From the NCBI GenBank assembly GCA_023313575.1, contig JAJTTP010000026.1, forward strand, positions 407,111 to 471,110: 64,000 nt of DNA, read 5' to 3'. Below the pieces are notes generated by a model. The model searched no databases. It had not been told where the DNA came from and was given only the letters and a program-made list of their open reading frames with translations. Source of the stretch: Eutypella sp. D-1 (taxonomy: Eukaryota; Ascomycota; Sordariomycetes; Xylariales; Diatrypaceae). Position numbers and translations under genes: made by a program. Numbering within the stretch: the stretch's first letter is position 1; each line of letters opens with the position of its first letter. Of the stretch, positions 9,546-19,778 are shown piece after piece.

Positions 9546-11590
9546 CTAGGGTATCACTGGTTCTTGGCCTTTATCTGCGAACCAGGCGTTTACAATATCA
9601 GGCCAGAAAGAGCCCAGACCAACGAAATGGTGCTGACGGCCGGCCCTGCTGTACAATGCTTTTGCATAATTCCTAAGAATTTCGGATTGTGCGGTAGCCC
9701 CCCGTCTCATTTGAAGCTCGCTTGTGGAGTAGGCGAAGATCATATCCGTATAGCCAGTAGGGAGAAAGGTTTGCGAGGCGGCAGAGGCGCTTTGCCACGC
9801 TCTCAGTGCCGAATCGACCTGCCCATCCATGTGGTCGGCGATTGCGAGTCCCATCAAGACCGATAGCCAATCTACCTTGCCGAAATAAGTGGCCGGAAAT
9901 GCATGGGCGCGAAGACCCTGGTAGATCTCCCGGGACGTCTGGAGTGTGCTCCAATCTGACCCCTGCCCACTACGGAGAGCTTGCATGCACTTCACGAGAT
10001 GCACATTCGCTAAGGCCACGCTAATGTGAGTCTTTCCGTTCTGAGACTTGCTGGTAGCGCACTGTAATTCACTAATGGCCTCATCGGATCGACCGAGTTC
10101 GCAAAGTACATAGCCAATCTGTGACCTGATCCTGGCGTTGCGCGGCGTGAGTGTTGCCAAGATGTCGTATGCTTCTTGAAAGCGTCCTTCACACCGAAGA
10201 ACTTTAGCACGCATTAACATTATCTCTTGATCATACAGGGCGCCTAATCGAGAGACAGTGCCGTCCCATACTGGGGTGAAGGTCTTCATGTGTTCAAAAG
10301 CAGATGTGAGGGCATTAAGACTTAGATTCTCCCAGGCCTTGACGATCATCAGTTGTGCGGCGAAAGCGTTTGATCGGTCGTCGTAAGTCGGGAACGCCAT
10401 GCTGTTCGCTAGCCACTCGCCGTGGGCTCGGTACAGATGCGCAAGAGAAGCCTCCCTGACACGAGCTAATGCTATGTAAAAGGCTCTTTCCGGACGGCTT
10501 TCAAGAGCGCTAGCGGCCCTGGTAGCGACGGTGACGACGTGTGTTTTCCATGACTGATCGCGGAAATTGGAGGCCGATAAGCCTGCCTCGGTAAGTTGCA
10601 TGAGGTAGGTGTGATCGAGCACGGATGTACCCTGCAAGGTTATTATTCCGGTTATAATATGCTCCAGCTGCGGCATCAGCAGCTCGCATTCTCGATTATA
10701 GCTACGACCTATAAGCACATGTATTTCACTAAATCTGGTGGATATACGTACTCGGAGGAGTCGATGTCCCGGTACTTGGGGTACGCGTGGATAACGATCT
10801 TGGCAGCTTCAGCGGCCCACTGGGTACTTTCTAGGTGCGGCTGCAAACGCTCCGCTATTTTTGCGTTTAAACTTATGCTTTCTTGGTCCGAATAGGCGAA
10901 GCCTACATGTTCTAGGTTGCGCAGTGCTACTCGGAATATCTCCTCTTTTTGGATACAAGGTGTCACCCGCGAGACCAGCCCGACAGGGGACCCTGACGAG
11001 TCCCAGGTGAATGATGGACCTCGGGCACGACGAAACAAGTTTTGGGGAATACCGGTAGTGCCTAGATATCGCAGCATACACGCGAGCGCCCGCGAGTCGG
11101 TTTCCAGTTTATGGAAGATCCGGAGAAGCCAATCATCGATGGACGGGTGACAGGGCAATATGCCAACCCGTTGCATCAAATCGAGCTTCGACTCCGTGGA
11201 TGCCTTTTGAAGGAAGAACTCCAGCGTCTCACGATTACGCAGGTTGCGGTGGGCGTCCAGCGTGGCGTAGAATATGCCGATTAAGGCAAGGGGCCCACCA
11301 TAGTGGAACGACTGGTATAATACTTCCGCCCTAGGTGTCTTCTGGATACGGTGGTCAAGCGTCCGTGACAAGACGTAACTGCGTATATGCCTTTCTTGGT
11401 CGGCCTGGAATTGAAGAAGGGTATCCCGGATGGCTTGTTCGGTCTGAATGTAGCCCAAGGTATCGGGGAGTATTGTTTGGCATTCGAACAGGGCATCGGC
11501 TAATAGGGCGCGGGTGGCAAGGGGCTGTTGACGCAGAGCAGTGGGAATGTCCATAGCCTGCCCGTCATCGGATACCAAAGACAACCGCAT
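9546..11590 (-). CDS. NLR/STAND-like winged-helix + TPR-like protein (intact paralogue)
   Basis: Two exons, 11590-10752 and 10701-9546, joined across a 50-nt phase-2 intron (GTACGT donor, TAG acceptor) give 1995 nt, 664 residues plus stop. The start (MRLSLV) aligns with that of the interrupted copy at 3330. The two proteins align along their whole length (shared DTL...TEQAIRD, IRSYVLSRTLD, GGPLALIGIFYATL, CELGRSDEA), but at well under full identity, so this is an old duplication. Residues ~1-280 are helical with a winged-helix-like segment (LGTTGIPQNLF, FTWDSSG, YPKYRDID); residues ~330-640 look like TPR repeats. It lacks the P-loop, Walker B and N-terminal effector domain of a complete NLR. 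It may be a scaffold or a remnant of a STAND protein. Role unknown. Confidence 0.8.
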
Positions 11591-12048
11591 GATACCAGGA
11601 AACGACTTGGGTAAGGTTAAGACCAGAAGCCTGAAGGATGGCGTCCGAGCGGGGAAGGCGGGTCTGCCTTTGAGCGGCTCGTTGTTGGTGGCTTACTTTA
11701 GATTTATCGGACCCCTGCGACCAGGGTTTGTCTATTAGGCCTTGGCATTCATAGGTGAACATGTTACAAGCATACCCAATAGAATTGCGGGTCCAATTCT
11801 AGGCACAGGAACAGTAGCGTGGATGTTCGAATTTTTTGGTCCACAACTTGCCCGGTTAATTCCGTCTACACTTTAATGCTCTCCTACAGGAGCGCACGCT
11901 AACACCAGCTGACCCAACATCCCTCAATATTTGCACAGAGGTCTCATCATGTCTCCCTCAAAGCATCAAGGGGACTCGCGGGTCCCTTCCTGTAAGGGAC
12001 TATTACGCCTGTAGTGCATGAGCATCCACGAATTACATGTCACAAGCG
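11591..12048. other. Upstream region of the minus-strand NLR-like gene
   Basis: About 460 bp with no credible ORF; it should contain the promoter of the 9546-11590 gene. No clear TATA element or repeat was recognised. Confidence 0.3.
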
Positions 12049-12432
12049 TCAGTAGACGTACCCAAATCTGCAAGGCCCACACAGATCATCCGTGATAGGA
12101 TCACCACTTTGGAGCACCGCCAGTAATCCCCGTAAGTGCTCCATCACATCGTTGGCTTCCTGGAATCCCCTCCCCCACCCCAATTCCTTACTCTTCAGCC
12201 CAAAAAGAATTGGATTTGACTCCTTAGACGGTAAGTGGGACGAGATGACCTCGTTTACGGCCAAGGGCTCGCAATATTGAACACAATGGATGTAGATCTC
12301 TACGTCTGAACTAGATTCTTCTCGTTTGACCGAATTTGGCGTCACTAGCTTGATACCATGTGCCCGGCTGAGCTTCTCGATCCGCTCCTCAAGGGAGGAA
12401 CATCCGGTAACCGTCCGTAGGCTTGAAGTCAT
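12049..12432 (-). CDS. Hypothetical 127-residue protein
   Basis: Single uninterrupted frame from ATG 12432 to a stop at 12049. The N-terminus (SSLEERIEKLSRAHG) looks like a short amphipathic helix; the rest is mixed, with several Cys and no signal peptide or named motif. A similar segment (SSMADRIETLQAKIT) ends the neighbouring minus-strand frame at 12905-13138, hinting that the two belong to one gene or are duplicated pieces. I could not find a splice join that keeps phase. Real but unrecognised gene or exon, moderate to low confidence. Confidence 0.4.
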   Translation of the reverse strand: MTSSLRTVTGCSSLEERIEKLSRAHGIKLVTPNSVKREESSSDVEIYIHCVQYCEPLAVNEVISSHLPSKESNPILFGLKSKELGWGRGFQEANDVMEHLRGLLAVLQSGDPITDDLCGPCRFGYVY

Positions 12433-12904
12433 TCTGGCACCTGTAGGGGGGGATGAATAGTAGAGGTGTGGGCTTCGATGGCCGACTCCTGAAGGAGCCG
12501 GTCGGTTATATGTAAGATGATGTTATATTAACATTAAAGTCCTACGAAGCAACCACCCAACCCTAAGAATAAACTCAGCCATCTTCATAATTGATCTTCG
12601 ATCCCTTGCATATTGTGATCCTTCCTGAAATATAACGGTTGTATAGATTAACGCATAGGGGGCGACCTCCCGTTGGCCACCCCTCCGAGGGCAACTGCCC
12701 AGGCGTGCATAAAGGACACGTCCGGCTTTCCGTCTAAGTGCGGCACGCCTTTCTCGTGGTGCGCAGAGGCTTGACCGAAGAATACAATCCATTCTTCAGG
12801 TGTCGACATGACTGTATTCGGTCGGCCTGTCCTGCAGCTAGCCAAACCGCTGGTACTCCGTATAAAGTCTGAATGGGTGGCGTCCTCGTTCGGCAACTGA
12901 ATTG

Positions 12905-13138
12905 CTAGTTGAGGGTGATCTTTGCTTGAAGCGTCTCGATACGATCGGCCATGCTAGACGCGGGGGATATGATTGAGAAATATTTTTCCAACTTGTCACA
13001 ATTACGCTCAATTAGGAGGGCAATTGATTTCGAATTCGATTTGAGTTGTTCTATTGGCCACTCTACAGAGCGACTCTGGTCTTTCTCTCCCAAGTAGGCG
13101 AGAACTACCAGAGCGCGATGGATCAAGTCAGGATCCAT
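12905..13138 (-). CDS. Hypothetical short protein or first exon
   Basis: From ATG 13138 (MDPDLIHRALVVLAYLG) the frame encodes 77 residues of helix-rich sequence ending AKITLN-stop. A TATA-like stretch (TATATAAATA) lies ~70 nt upstream on the minus strand, supporting the start. A further open minus-strand frame at 12648-12896 may be a downstream exon, but the only GT...AG pair I found breaks phase. No family recognised. N-terminal helices with SSMADRIETL may form a coiled coil. Confidence 0.35.
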   Translation of the reverse strand: MDPDLIHRALVVLAYLGEKDQSRSVEWPIEQLKSNSKSIALLIERNCDKLEKYFSIISPASSMADRIETLQAKITLN

Positions 13139-13296
13139 GGTGGTATAGTATAGTATGGCCGTACATGCGCAAAGCAGCCTTTGCATTTGCTTCTAATTTG
13201 ACTTTAGTATTTATATATCTTCCACGACTTATCGTGACTCCACGCAGGCAGCCGAAGTTACTTCTAAAAGCGATCTGTCGAGACTAGCTAAACACT

Positions 13297-13328
13297 TTTG
13301 CGCAAACCTTTGCGCAAAGGGTTGCGCA
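13297..13328. repeat. Cluster of three TGCGCA palindromes
   Basis: Three TTGCGCA motifs occur in 32 bases; the central one is the perfect palindrome CCTTTGCGCAAAGG with its flanks. It lies ~170 bp upstream of the minus-strand ATG at 13138, so it could be a binding site for a dimeric factor, but this is only a positional guess. Confidence 0.35.
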
Positions 13329-15521
13329 TGTATTGTGTCTGACCACCTCCCTGAAATTGATGAGTAATGATATCATTTCGCACGCGGAAGGACCGGGTTC
13401 CATGCCGCGCTTCATGATCGATACTCTTGGCGGCCCGATAGGTAGACTTTCGGTGGTCATGAATCTACCCCGAACTTGGTGGGCAGAGGGGCAAAGTCAA
13501 CAGCCCAGCTCCTGGATTGGAAACCGCTAGTCAAGTACTTGAAATTGGAACGCCGGGTGGGAGAGTTACCGGTTTTCTGATGTATCTCATCTGTACTGTC
13601 TCCCTATCTGGTTTTATAACATGGTTTTAACAAGACACAGTGCCAATGTAGGCAAGAACATCGTTACCTCCCGATTCGCCGAAAAAAAAAAGAGTAAAAT
13701 CTGTCCCGGCCGTTTTTAGGGACTTATTAAATGCGGTCATCGACGCTGTCAACGATGTCAATCAAAAACACTTCTAACAATGTTGGGTCACAAGGGATAT
13801 CGTGAGATTAAATAGGATTAGAGTGTTAGCAGCAGCGAGTCAGTCATTAAGAGACAGAGCGCGGCAATCCGAAGATAGCCGGGACTTATATTTCGTTCGA
13901 AGATGCCTTCAACCTCTGCAACCACTTTCACTTGGATACTGCGCCAGTGCAACCTCCTTTAGCACAGGAGCGAACTGCAACAGAGGGGGACATGGCTATT
14001 CGCTTCGCACATGGCGACGTTCAGATACTTCTTCCCGACGCGTATACTGAAGAGAATTGGGAGAATGGCTCGTACCTAGGAGCCGCGAACAAGTCCTATC
14101 TGCAACTGCTCGATTGAAAAGGGCTTACAGTTGTCGAAACCGGTAAATTCGCAAGCAATCTCACATCTAGAATTGCTTAGGCCAAACTACTTTCCTAGCT
14201 ACATAGTACCATGTAACCATGTCTGTGCAGATTAGCTAAAATGCAGCAGTCTAAAGCTGTACATCCCACCCAACAACCTGTGATTCCGATATAGTTACCA
14301 AGTGATTAGGTATCAAAGAACCTTGGCCATATGTGTGTTAGACTTTAAAACCGCGCTTCCCGGGAGAGACAGGCCTGATATGGGCCGCTATTCGTGTTAA
14401 TCGACAAATGTGCTTGATGCCGTCCCGGGGTAGTATTAGCTGCGTTGATACGAGGCGACAGACTCTCTCAGCTGCGAAGGGTAAAGACACGACTGACCGT
14501 ATGCTAGCGAGTGATCCCCCATGCTGCTTTACTATCGTATATGCCGCAAAAATAGTGGCAAGTCTAACTGCATACATTGATAAGCGTGCATGGCTTGAAT
14601 CAAACACACAAACAAGATGTCCGATGCTTAACGTATTTAGGTCCAATAAAAAAGTTGCCATCTCCGCCCACCTTCGAGTATCAGCGAGGAATACCAATAC
14701 GGCGACAGCCGCCAATTGATCTTATAATGGTATGCAGGCCCCGTGAATTCTAAAAATCTCCCCTACATAATTAGGCTTTTATAACGGGATTATTCACCCT
14801 CTAAATACCGTGCATAAATATAACCTTACAGGTACTCGAAACTATCGTAAAACTACGTTATTTAACTCCAATAAGGATATTATAAAAGGATAATTTCCGG
14901 ACTCCGCATGCTGTAACTAAGCCAGTGGGCAAGTAAAAAGAATTCAAATAGCTAACTAAAATATTAGCTTAGCGCTCCTTCTGTACCTATATCCTAACGT
15001 CTTCGAAAAGCGTTTATAATTACTTAGCAGTATTAAAAGTCTTGGCAATATTAAATATTATTGAAACCGCGACGCATTATATAAAAAACAAAAGGCATAG
15101 CTAATCACCGGAACACGCTAAATAGCTGTTAACGATACAATTTGTATATAATAAATACGACGTTAAACGCAGTTGGTCATGCTGTTATCGAAACATCGTG
15201 CAGGCGGGGTTGGGGGGGGGGGGGGAGGGGTAAGCCGTCGTCTTAAGTACCAGGCCAAGCACCCGATGCTGCGTAGGCATCGTAATGTCCTCGGCTCTAA
15301 CCCCACCGCTCGTCTGTTGCCTCGCGTTACTATAGCCCCGATGCACTGCCAACTGTGTTACGAATCTCAACCTATTATATACGCAATATAATTAACCGCT
15401 CTACGTTACAAGCTTCTGCCCCCAGTAACCGACCGGCATTCCCCCATGATGACATTGAATTCCTGTGAATGACGTCCAGGTATTGACAGCACCCACAAAG
15501 GGCGTGGAAGTATCGACACCG

Positions 15522-15557
15522 GAGACCGTCTAAATACCACTGGGCCTGGTCGCCCCT
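15522..15557. repeat. Fragment of a MITE terminal inverted repeat
   Basis: Thirty-six bases (GACCGTCTAAATACC...GGTCGCCCCT) match the outer right TIR of the MITE at 21324-21660 with few differences. No matching left end was found nearby, so it is an isolated end or a relic of a deleted copy. Confidence 0.65.
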
Positions 15558-16080
15558 CTCGGCCGACACCCATATAAAACGCAACGCCCACCAAACCACC
15601 TGACTTAGCCCTCTTTCCCCCTTTTTATGTTCCCGACCATCCGGGGCAACCTGGGGTGGGCGGCGGGCTTCGCTGGAAAGACGTATCGCGGGAATATGAA
15701 CTAAATAGGTGCCAACGAAAATAAGTGTGGTTTCCTTATGGAGAGAGCTAGAGACCCCTTTTATAAGGAAGACTTATGGTAACACGGTAAATACAGGCTA
15801 GCCGCAGACTATCTCTTAACTATCACGTAGCCCTTAATATCCTTATTTCCCAACATCTAATCATAACTACTTAAAGCCGGGTCTTAGTTTCTTATATTCA
15901 TACGAATACAGTACTTATCCAGGACACCACGAAAAGGTGCCCGGCTATCGTCCTGGGCCGCAGCCAGACTTCTAGCTGCGACACCTCCACTGGATTCACT
16001 TGACATCCAGCTTCATAGGTAAGGCAAGAACGTGCTATGTGATGTATGGGTCGTACGAAGATAGAAATAAGTACTTGCTT

Positions 16081-16662
16081 TTATAACACAATAGGGTTAT
16101 CTATACTGGACCCGGCCGCGGGCAACGCTTCTTCTTCCGGTAGCGGCTCGAACCGCCGAGGGTCATAAGGGTAGGCGGGTTCGAACCGCCGAGGCTCGTA
16201 CGGGTAGGGCGGACGCCCATTATAATCTTCGCTGCCCCCGTCCTGTGCGGTGCACTGAGCAGCATGATCCCGGAATTCGCAATTAGCACACAAGCCACCG
16301 AAGTGGCCGCGAAGCTTAATACAAACCGGGATCGGCCGAGCCCAGCCACGCGGAGACGCCTGCATCTGCCTTCGACAGGCATCGCAAGGACGAGTCGTAA
16401 CGGCACCCCGGCTTGCAATAAGCAAGGCGTTGATGTGGCTCGGCCGCATGCTTTGCACCTCGGCCCGGGTTATGGCGCCTCGTACGACGAAGACATCATG
16501 ACCTGCCGGGGCCAAAACAGCATGCTGGAGCGCATTATGACAATAAAGGGCCAGCTGATGTCCGCCAATAGGCAGACGAATCAGCGGCCTCTCATTGGGA
16601 CCGGGGGCTTGGAAGAGATTGGGGTGTCGCCAATCCCCGTTAGGCGGCAGCTCGGACCACAC
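16081..16662 (-). CDS. Cysteine-rich DUF3716-like protein (5' exon uncertain)
   Basis: The minus-strand frame encodes 193 residues ending at 16081. The central section has paired cysteines (RPCDACRRQMQ ... VCIKLRGHFGGLCANCEF ... AQCT), matching the C-x2-C ... C ... G-x-CANC ... C pattern of DUF3716, a domain of unknown function in filamentous fungi. The C-terminus has a tandem repeat of PYxPRRFEP and an acidic PEEE end. No ATG opens this frame: it starts right after a TACTAG acceptor at 16663, so a 5' exon is expected upstream, probably including the CAA/CAG-type repeat at 16812-16866. The gene is co-oriented with the FHA/pseudokinase gene and the next unknown gene upstream. Confidence 0.7.
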   Translation of the reverse strand: MWSELPPNGDWRHPNLFQAPGPNERPLIRLPIGGHQLALYCHNALQHAVLAPAGHDVFVVRGAITRAEVQSMRPSHINALLIASRGAVTTRPCDACRRQMQASPRGWARPIPVCIKLRGHFGGLCANCEFRDHAAQCTAQDGGSEDYNGRPPYPYEPRRFEPAYPYDPRRFEPLPEEEALPAAGSSIDNPIVL

Positions 16663-16809
16663 CTAGTAGCAATCAGTATTCATACAATTCATAGGGGAGA
16701 TTATAAGGTATATCGTCAGCTGCTGCTGGCTTTGGTTTCCGGGGGCACTATTCGCACGACGTCAGCTACTAACGAAGTACTATATCAAGAGATATCAACA
16801 CCTACGCCA

Positions 16810-16810
16810 T

Positions 16811-16866
<56 letters not shown>

Positions 16867-16868
16867 GT
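16810..16868. repeat. (GTTGCT)n hexanucleotide repeat
   Basis: About nine units of GTTGCT. On the minus strand this is (AGCAAC)n, which would read as Gln-Gln, Ser-Asn or Ala-Thr repeats depending on frame. It sits just where a 5' exon of the DUF3716-like gene would lie; the Ser-Asn frame reaches a GTAGGT donor at phase 0, compatible with the downstream exon. The plus-strand poly-Leu reading is likely a shadow. Confidence 0.75.
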
Positions 16869-17428
16869 GATGATGATGGCGATGGCGATGACGTTAAAAA
16901 GGGACAAGGAACACTCATAAATAAGATACGCAGGCTAAAAACTTGCGATAATTCAGGCACCAGTCCTTATTTGATTAGCAGTGCGCAAACTAGTCTTGGA
17001 ACTGCCGTTTAGTGATTGCTGCCTATTAAGCATCACGAACATTGCCATCGTGGTCTTCATACTTTGTTGCCACTGCTGCTGCTGTTTCAATACTGTTGCT
17101 GCCTAGCTAATGCCCATAAGTATATAAAAGCGGGTTTCGCCATAACCCCCCCCTGAATTTCTGCCCTGACTAAACTTTGCTTATAAAGCGTTTGAAGCGG
17201 AATTGCTGCGGGATCTTCATGATATTCTTAATCGGCAGTAAAAGCAGCAATAAAGCCGCCGCCGCATCAAGCGCGATCTTGGGCAAAGCCGACGGCGGAG
17301 ACCTGGAGGGCGCCGTAACATGTGTTCAAAGGATGTATAATAAGCTTCGTGAACATAGGATATAACTATCTAACGAGTAAAGGGATACCGAGATCCAATG
17401 ACAGTACTGTACTTTCAGACTTATGTAC

Positions 17429-19298
17429 CTAGCAGAATAGCCCCGTTCCTTGTCTTGGCCCAGGCAGGAGCTCGGCCCATTCTTGGCTTGTCAATTGATT
17501 CGGGTTTTGCGTATCCGGGACCTCGGGCTCGGGTTCAGACTGCCTACTCAGAGCCTTAGCAGGCGGGCCCGGTGCTGACTCAGTACCGATAGGTGCCCGC
17601 GTCTCCGTATGCGAGGCGGGCTTGGCTGTGGGCGCTGGCTTAGGCAAACGTCGAGACTGTTTGGTTGGTGCGTCTGGCGGGTTCGTCGTCCTGCGCTTCC
17701 TGCTCTCGGGTGGGGAGACGAGCCCCTTGCAAAAGACGATGCCGGATACGTGGTGCTTGGCGTCTTGAGCAGAAAAGGTTCCCTGGAGCAGCTCTCGCAG
17801 CACCTTTCGAACCTCCTCGTCCGATTTCTCGGCGACGGCAATCCAGGCCCGGATGTCCTCGTCAGGGCCCGGGAGCTGTTGCTGGTGGCCGGAAAGCAAC
17901 ATGACCCCTAGTCTCCCGAGGGTGATATTGTCCTCCGCTTCGGCCTTCTCTCCCGAGGCTTTAAAGCCGTATAAGCGGACGCTCATCACACCCCTTTTCC
18001 GTCCTTTTGCCGCCGTCAGCAGGACGTGATGCGCGGACAGATGTCCGTGGGCGACACATCTGGAATGCACGAAGCTTACGGCGCTACAGATATTCTGGAA
18101 GATTGCGAGGCCCCGGTCAACGGCGTCGCGTCCGGAATTCCCTCTAAGGTAATTCTGGAGCGTCATCGTCTCGCCGGGGAGTTCATCACCAATGGCCCAC
18201 GGCAGGATCTGGAATGTCTTCTCGTAGCCGCGCGCCCGGTAGGCAGCAGTATCATGGAATCGGTATACAAGGGGCTGCCGGGCGGGGGTGGAACACGCAT
18301 TATCAGTATTGTTGTGACCTGTATTTACTAAAAGCGGCGGCACTTACATGGTACCCCACCTCCTCTGATCTCTCCCACAAGCTGCGCACCAACTCCTCTT
18401 TTTCAGCGAGGCTATTTTTCGTCTCTTCCTCCCCCGCGCTGCACGGCTGCCAGGCCCATTTGTTCACACCCCCATACCAAATTTTGAAAAAGGGCACGTC
18501 GGGCGTGCTGCGAGAGGGCGTCCGGCTATCGTATATGCAGAGCTTTCCCTTTGCTGCACTGCGGATGTTATCACACAACGTGTCTGGGCCATCGGCGATG
18601 TGCGGCAGACGAGTCGGCGGCATCATCGCGCAGGCCCGCTCGAAGTCGGAGGCCAACGACCTCCTCTCCGCGTATCCGGTCTCGGACAAGCTGGGAATCC
18701 ACACTTCGAACTTCAGAGATCTGAGGGTGATCCCGACGAGGCCGTCGATCGGCTCCATCTCGTTGTCGGACAAGAGATACGTCTGTACCGCGTTGGCCGC
18801 CTGGCCATCGTTGTGTAGCTTTGCCGCAGACGGGCGAGAGATCCAAACCGGAGCTCTAAGGCATGTCAACTTCACTGTGACTCTCTTTTCACCGTTTTGC
18901 AGGGGATAGATGTTCAATGCTATCTGCTTCCTGCTGATGCCCGTCTCCTGATTGTTCGGGGCCACGGCGAAGTCGCATGCGCTTGCGGACTTGGAACCGT
19001 ATTCGGGGTCTACGGAACCGAGTATGAAAGCCTCGCCGTCCTTAGGCCTGTGATCCCACCGGATGCCGAACACGGGCCCTGTCTGCGTCTCCGGATCGTA
19101 CTCCCGGGCGGTTCTATCTTGCCCCCTCGGCCCGCCGGGGGGGATGAACTCGAATTCGGGGTTTTCTTTCCTGATGAAATTTACGGCTTCGTTAGTCGCC
19201 CGAGGGTCCAACGGTTTGCAGGAAAGGCCGACGGACTCGAAGGAGCCGATAAACAACATGTAATGACTAAGAGGCCGACCACCATGGTTGGAGTCCAT
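17429..19298 (-). CDS. FHA domain + pseudokinase protein
   Basis: Exons 19298-18348 and 18274-17429 join across a 73-nt intron (GTAAGT donor, GGCAG acceptor, phase 0) into 598 residues. The start is ATG 19298 (MDSNHGG); the longer upstream frame lacks support. Residues ~78-150 look like an FHA phosphothreonine-binding domain (FILGSVD, ACDFAV, GISRKQIAL). Residues ~255-470 follow a protein-kinase fold: FFKIWYGG, a hinge at LPWAIGD, ICSAVSFVHSR, then AHGHLSAHHVLL in place of the HRD catalytic loop and LYGF in place of DFG. Missing catalytic Asp residues suggest a pseudokinase. The C-terminal ~130 residues are Pro/Ser/Arg-rich and disordered. A phospho-dependent scaffold is the best inference. 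Confidence 0.75.
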
Positions 19299-19778
19299 GC
19301 TGCAAAGTAAAGGAACGGGAAATCCAACTTTTCGGGTGGGAAGTGGGAGGTGTCGAGACGATTTCGATTTGAGAGGAAGCAACTTAGGGAAATGAGTAAG
19401 TGGGCAAGTTCGGCGGACAGGTTGATATGCGTTGCGCGCGCGAACGGGATGTCTATTCGTATCAGATATACCAGCTACTCCCTGGATACGTACATGCATT
19501 GCGACGTGACAGGCTTAGACATCACTGCGCGTTGCCGCCCTCTCATCGAGTCTGGCTAGTGCCACTGTCCAATCGGACCCCGGCTCATCCCTCCCCGGCA
19601 TCGGCTACGTTTTAAAGCTTGCCTCTACCCAGTTCCTATGCATGTGCACGACTCATCTGCTCGGAAAAGGCGGATCGGATATCGCACATTCTTAATTTGA
19701 GCTAAAGTCTGATGATGCAATGGTCGGTGCAGCGCGCATGCGGAGGTCGCCCCCGCTTGCTGCCCTTTCCGGGGATGA

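Larger units (their letters stand above)
13139..16080. other. Gene-poor, partly AT-rich spacer
   Basis: About 2.9 kb without a gene I can support. It contains a triple TGCGCA palindrome cluster (13297-13328), an A-run at 13681, an AT-rich section at 14,720-15,170, a G-tract at 15,208-15,229 and a MITE terminal fragment (15522-15557). Opposed ORFs of 103 and 125 codons at 14338-14719 overlap head-on and show no motif. Confidence 0.4.

Noticed and set aside
14338..14719. Opposed ORFs of 125 (minus) and 103 (plus) codons
   Set aside because: Both strands are open by chance over the same DNA, with no motif, no start context and no splice support.
16264..16920. 218-codon plus-strand ORF with a poly-Leu tract
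   Set aside because: It is the antisense of the DUF3716-like exon, and the poly-Leu comes from the hexanucleotide repeat.
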